Origin: Nocardiopsis sp. TSRI0078
GTDB taxonomy: Bacteria; Actinomycetota; Actinomycetes; Streptosporangiales; Streptosporangiaceae
Length of the DNA stretch: 64,000 nucleotides
Assembly (NCBI RefSeq): GCF_001905145.1
Contig: NZ_LWLB01000012.1
Span: 124,001-188,000, forward strand
Direction of reading: 5' to 3'
Shown here: in pieces, positions 61,054-64,000 of the stretch
Position numbering within the stretch: the stretch's first letter is position 1
Layout of the letters: every line of letters starts with the position of its first letter
The notes under the pieces: generated by a model
What the model was told of the DNA's origin: nothing
Seen by the model: the letters and a program-made list of their open reading frames with translations, nothing else
Database searches by the model: none
Translations under genes and position numbers: made by a program

Positions 61054-61935
61054 CTACCGGCCGGAGAGCTGCTCGACGATCTTCAGCAGCGCGGAGTGGT
61101 CGAGCGAGCCGTGGCCCTGGTTCTTCAGCGCGGCGACGTACTGCGCCACCTGCGCGCCGAGCGGGATCGCGACCCCGGCGGCGTGCGCGGAGTCGGTGAC
61201 GATGCGCATGTCCTTGTCGTGCAGGGCGATGCGGAAGCCCGGGGCGAAGTCGCGCTCGCGCATGGCCCTGCCCTTGCGCTGGAGCACGGTGCTGCCCGCG
61301 AGCCCGCCGCCCAGGACCTCCAGGCCGGACTCGGTGTCCACCCCGTGCGCCTCCAGGAAGACCAGCGCCTCGGCCAGGAGCTGGATGTTGCCCGCGACGA
61401 TGAGCTGGTTGGCGGCCTTGACCGTCTGGCCGGAGCCGCTCGGACCGACCAGGACGGGAGTGGTGCCCAGGACGTCGAAGACGGGCCGGGCCGCCTCGAA
61501 GTCGTCCTGGTCTCCACCGACCATGATGGAGAGCTTGGCCTCGACGGCACCGGCCTCGCCACCGCTGACGGGGGCGTCCAGGACGCGCAGGCCGCGTGCG
61601 GTCCCGGCTTCGGCGACCTCCCGGGCGACGTCCGGCCGGATGGTGCTCATGTCGATGACCAGGGTGCCGGGCTTGGCGTTGTCGTAGACGCCCCCCTCGC
61701 CGAGCATGGCCTCCTGCACGTCCGGGGAGTCCGGGACCATGGTGATGACGGCGTCGGCGTCGGCGACGGCCCCCGCGATGCTCCCCCCGCGCAGGCCGCC
61801 CTCGGCCACCAGGGCGTCGACGCGGTCTTCGCTGAGGTTGTGCCCGGTGACGGTGTAGCCGGCGCGGACGAGGTTGACGGCCATGGGCAGGCCCATGATG
61901 CCGAGACCGATGAAGGCGATCTTCTTGATGGGCAC
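61054..61935 (-). CDS. glxR: 2-hydroxy-3-oxopropionate (tartronate semialdehyde) reductase
   Basis: The 293-residue beta-hydroxyacid dehydrogenase reduces tartronate semialdehyde to glycerate. It has the NAD(P) motif IGLGIMGLPMAVNLVRAG, the substrate loop LDAPVSGGEAGAVEAKLSIMVGG and the catalytic lysine in GQTVKAANQL (about residue 170), with a final HKDMRIVTDSAHAAGV region. Context beside gcl and hyi selects this reaction among the family. It is 195 bases downstream of hyi and 226 upstream of gcl. Confidence 0.93.
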   Translation of the reverse strand: MPIKKIAFIGLGIMGLPMAVNLVRAGYTVTGHNLSEDRVDALVAEGGLRGGSIAGAVADADAVITMVPDSPDVQEAMLGEGGVYDNAKPGTLVIDMSTIRPDVAREVAEAGTARGLRVLDAPVSGGEAGAVEAKLSIMVGGDQDDFEAARPVFDVLGTTPVLVGPSGSGQTVKAANQLIVAGNIQLLAEALVFLEAHGVDTESGLEVLGGGLAGSTVLQRKGRAMRERDFAPGFRIALHDKDMRIVTDSAHAAGVAIPLGAQVAQYVAALKNQGHGSLDHSALLKIVEQLSGR

Positions 61936-61948
61936 GTCGGCCCCCTTC

Positions 61949-62075
61949 GTGGCTGGTGTTCGTGTGGCTGTTCGAATGCTGCGTGGCTGGTGTTCGTGCG
62001 GCTGCTCGGTGCCGCGTTCCTGTGGTCGTCCGGTACCGCGCGGGGCCGGTGCTCGTGCGGCTGCTCGGTGCCGCG
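61949..62075. repeat. Imperfect direct repeats in the hyi-glxR gap
   Basis: GTGGCTGGTGTTCGTG starts at 61949 and again at 61983 (34-bp period). GGTGTTCGTGCGGCTGCTCGG (with the following CCGCG, 61989-62016) recurs with one mismatch at 62048-62075. The gap is otherwise without a gene. Confidence 0.75.
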
Positions 62076-62130
62076 CGGCCGCCGTGGGCCGGATGGCCGT
62101 GTCACGTCCCCGGTGAGGCGCTCCGGGTGC

Positions 62131-62928
62131 TCAGTCGAGCCAGCCGAAGCTCTTCTCGCTGGGGACGGTCGGCTTGTACTCCAGGCCGACGAGGCCGTCG
62201 TAGCCCGTGTTCTGGGCGGAGGTGAGCAGGTCCTCGATCGGCAGCCGTCCGCTGCCGGGCTCCCCGCGCCCGGGGGTGTCGGCGATCTGGATGTGTCCGA
62301 ACTCGGCGGCGTGGTCGGCGACCACCGCCGCGGCGTCGTCGCCGTTGACCACGAGGTGGTACAGGTCCGCGAGCAGGGCGACGTTGTCGGCGCCGGCCTC
62401 CCTCGCCCGGGCCACGAACGCGAGTCCGTCCGCGGCGGTCTTGAGCGGGTAGCTCTCGGCGCCGCTGATGGGCTCGATGAGCACGGTGCCGCCGACCCCG
62501 GCCACGGCCCGGGCGGCCGCGAGGGTGTTCTCCAGCGCGGTCCGGTCCTGTTCGGCGGGGTCGGTTCCGGGCTGGCGCAGCCCGTAGAGGGCGTTGAACC
62601 CGGTGGCGCCCGTGCGCTCGGCGATGCGCACCACGACGTCGATGTTGGCCTGGAACTCCGCGCTGCGCGAGGGGTGCGAGAGCACGCCCCGGTCGGGGCC
62701 GGGGAGCACCCCCGCGAAGAAGTTGAGGCCGGTGAGACGGACTCCGGCCCCGTCCAGGGCCTTGACGAAGGCGTCGACCTCGTCCTGGGGCGGGGTCGGG
62801 CTCTCGAACGGCCACCAGAACTCGACGGCGTCGAAGCCCGCCTCACGTGCGGCCCGGGGGCGCTCGTGGAGCGGGAGTTCGGTGAACAGCAGGGAGCAGT
62901 TCACCGTGTACCCGAGGGTGTGGCTCAT
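62131..62928 (-). CDS. hyi: Hydroxypyruvate isomerase
   Basis: The 265-residue TIM-barrel protein interconverts hydroxypyruvate and tartronate semialdehyde. The metal-site residues of the family are seen in LIEPISG, LLADLYHLVVNGDD, HIQIADTPGRGEPGSG and LEYKP, and the start YTVNCSLLFTELPLHERPRAAREAGFDAVEFWWPF is typical. It is the first gene of the minus-strand glyoxylate group and faces uraD across a 400-base control region. Confidence 0.93.
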   Translation of the reverse strand: MSHTLGYTVNCSLLFTELPLHERPRAAREAGFDAVEFWWPFESPTPPQDEVDAFVKALDGAGVRLTGLNFFAGVLPGPDRGVLSHPSRSAEFQANIDVVVRIAERTGATGFNALYGLRQPGTDPAEQDRTALENTLAAARAVAGVGGTVLIEPISGAESYPLKTAADGLAFVARAREAGADNVALLADLYHLVVNGDDAAAVVADHAAEFGHIQIADTPGRGEPGSGRLPIEDLLTSAQNTGYDGLVGLEYKPTVPSEKSFGWLD

Positions 62929-62944
62929 ACCTTGCCTCCAGCTC

Positions 62945-62968
62945 CTACTTTCGCAATGTGGAAAGTAG
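62945..62968. promoter_or_regulatory. Inverted repeat upstream of hyi
   Basis: CTACTTTC (62945-62952) is exactly mirrored by GAAAGTAG (62961-62968), 17 bases before the hyi ATG, and is followed by AT-rich TTTTCGCTTTAAGG. It is a likely regulator site for the glyoxylate genes. Confidence 0.6.
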
Positions 62969-63182
62969 TTTTCGCTTTAAGGAATGATTGAAGTGTGCGA
63001 CGGCCACCCCCGCTTGTCAACCACCCTTCTCGCATCCCGACGGACGCCGACCGCTCCGCCCGCCGGCGCGCCGCCGCCCCCGATCGGCCGCCGCGCCCCT
63101 CCCCGCCCTTGGTACGGAGATACGGATCTTCCTGGTGCGATGACACGAATCTCCTCGCTTCCAGACGATTGCGCCGGGGGTG

Positions 63183-63213
63183 TTGACAGGGTCACACTGC
63201 TATCAACTAGAGT
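63183..63213 (+). promoter_or_regulatory. Candidate promoter of uraD-uraH
   Basis: TTGACA (63183-63188) is a perfect -35; TAGAGT (63208-63213) follows at 19 bases, a slightly long spacer. The palindrome TCCGCCATGCGGA at 63222-63234 lies just downstream, where a repressor could act. Confidence 0.5.
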
Positions 63214-63326
63214 CCCTCCAATCCGCCATGCGGAATTATTTGTCTGTACTACGAAAATCTCGGAGAGCGTTCCACGGGGCCCACGGGCCGAGGACCGCGG
63301 GCACGCGCCGAGCCACGGGAGAGCAC

Positions 63327-63881
63327 ATGCCCGAGACCACCCCGCAGGAGCGGGTGACCGGACCCGACCCGGGCCTGGACCGCCTGAACAAGCTGCCGGA
63401 GGAGGAGTTGCGCGCGCGGCTCGCGCAGTGCCTGAACGTGGACCGCTGGGTCGGGGCCCTCGTCGCCGAGGCGCCCTTCCCCGACCGGGCCGCCCTGCTG
63501 GCCTCAGCCGACCGGCACGCGCGCTCGATCACCGCCGACGAGGCGGCCACGGCCCTGGCCCGCCACCCCCGTATCGGGGAGAAGGCCTCGGGCGGCGACA
63601 CCGAGTCCGCCTGGTCGCGCGGGGAGCAGTCCGTCTTCGCCTCCGCCGGGGACGACGCCTCGGCGCGCGTGCAGCGGATCTTCGCCCACGCCCAGCGCGA
63701 GTACGAGGACAGGTTCGGTCAGATCTACCTGGTCTGCGCCAGCGGCCGCTCCAGCCGCGAGCTCCTGGCCGACCTGGTCGACCGCCTGTCCAACGACCGC
63801 GGCACCGAGCTGCGCGTGGTGGGCGACGAACTGCGCAAGATCGCCGGGCTGCGCCTGGTCAAACTCCTGGAGGACGCATGA
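63327..63881 (+). CDS. uraD: OHCU decarboxylase (urate degradation)
   Basis: The 184-residue protein converts 2-oxo-4-hydroxy-4-carboxy-5-ureidoimidazoline to S-allantoin. It has the helical family pattern LNKLPEEELRARLAQCLNVDRWVGALVAEAPF, the HPRIGEK motif and FAHAQREYEDRFGQIYLVCASGRSSRELLADL. ATG at 63327 has GGGAGAGC six bases upstream; a longer frame from 63180 reads through the promoter. Its stop overlaps the next start (ATGA). Confidence 0.93.
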   Translation: MPETTPQERVTGPDPGLDRLNKLPEEELRARLAQCLNVDRWVGALVAEAPFPDRAALLASADRHARSITADEAATALARHPRIGEKASGGDTESAWSRGEQSVFASAGDDASARVQRIFAHAQREYEDRFGQIYLVCASGRSSRELLADLVDRLSNDRGTELRVVGDELRKIAGLRLVKLLEDA

Positions 63882-64000
63882 GCCATGTGACCACCCACGT
63901 GCTCGACGCCGCCCTGGGGCGTCCCGCCCGCGACGTCCCCGTGCGGCTGGAGGCCGCGGCCGACGGCGACCGCAGGTCCTGGAAGACCGTCGCCGAGGGG
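63878..64000 (+). CDS. uraH: 5-hydroxyisourate hydrolase (partial, runs off the window)
   Basis: The first 41 codons read SHVTTHVLDAALGRPARDVPVRLE after the Met, the conserved N-terminus of transthyretin-like HIU hydrolases. The ATG overlaps the uraD stop, so both are coupled. Together they finish the oxidation of urate to allantoin, and a urate oxidase gene would be expected next, outside the window. Confidence 0.92.
   Translation, partial: MSHVTTHVLDAALGRPARDVPVRLEAAADGDRRSWKTVAEG

Larger units (their letters stand above)
62929..63326. promoter_or_regulatory. Divergent control region of hyi and uraD
   Basis: No gene is supported. It contains an inverted repeat near hyi (62945-62968), and near uraD the promoter-like pair at 63183-63213 plus a small palindrome TCCGCCATGCGGA (63222-63234). 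The middle (63000-63110) is GC-rich and featureless. Confidence 0.55.

Overview
The window reads as chromosomal DNA of a high-GC, filamentous-type actinomycete. The evidence is very GC-rich coding DNA, frequent GTG and TTG starts, and typical actinobacterial families (SARP regulator remnant, DUF574 methyltransferase, PadR plus prefix-domain membrane protein, actinobacterial leuA leader). Gene content (CE15 and GH51/GH43 plant cell wall enzymes, large TagF-type polymerase) would suit Nocardiopsis or a close relative; the genus is inferred, not proven. No rRNA, CRISPR array, prophage or intact insertion sequence was seen.

Layout. 1-4760: a DUF574 methyltransferase, then a secreted glucuronoyl esterase (CE15-CBM2) lying between two near-identical tRNA-Asn units, then two small envelope or unknown genes. 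4768-12385 (minus): a two-part FAD/Fe-S oxidoreductase, a GH18 glycosidase, a principal-type sigma factor and dnaG. 12605-15975 (plus): a decayed beta-propeller phytase followed by two related extracellular binding proteins, the second fused to a von Willebrand A domain.

16007-31063 (minus): a long L-arabinose locus. From upstream to downstream it holds lacI, araB, araD, araA, a CUT1 sugar transporter without its own ATPase, an endo-arabinanase (GH43), an arabinofuranosidase (GH51) and a complete CUT2 monosaccharide transporter. Together these would degrade arabinan outside the cell, import oligomers and monomers, and feed D-xylulose 5-phosphate to the pentose phosphate pathway. Two matching palindromic operators, one before lacI and one inside the first codons of araB, and two perfect intercistronic hairpins are the regulatory highlights.

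31112-41833: dgt, a YdcF-type membrane protein with five copies of a TxxFxR motif, ppdK, a hemolysin III family protein, a PadR/membrane-protein pair with a clear operator, glyS and a small monooxygenase-fold protein. 41958-45662: a 1234-residue CDP-glycerol glycerophosphotransferase-like wall polymerase. 46511-48607: a zinc uptake operon (znuC-znuB-zur) with a Zur-like box. 48668-51925 (minus): recO-uppS followed by two duplicated SGNH esterases. 52254-53141: a secreted CAP-domain protein. 53463-55273: leuA with a leucine leader peptide and attenuator. 55587-58884: an old yellow enzyme, a truncated SARP regulator, an M14 carboxypeptidase and a small lipoprotein. 59112-64000: the urate-to-glycerate region, with gcl, glxR and hyi on the minus strand and uraD-uraH divergently on the plus strand. 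The gcl product carries the canonical ThDP-enzyme glutamate where E. coli Gcl has valine.
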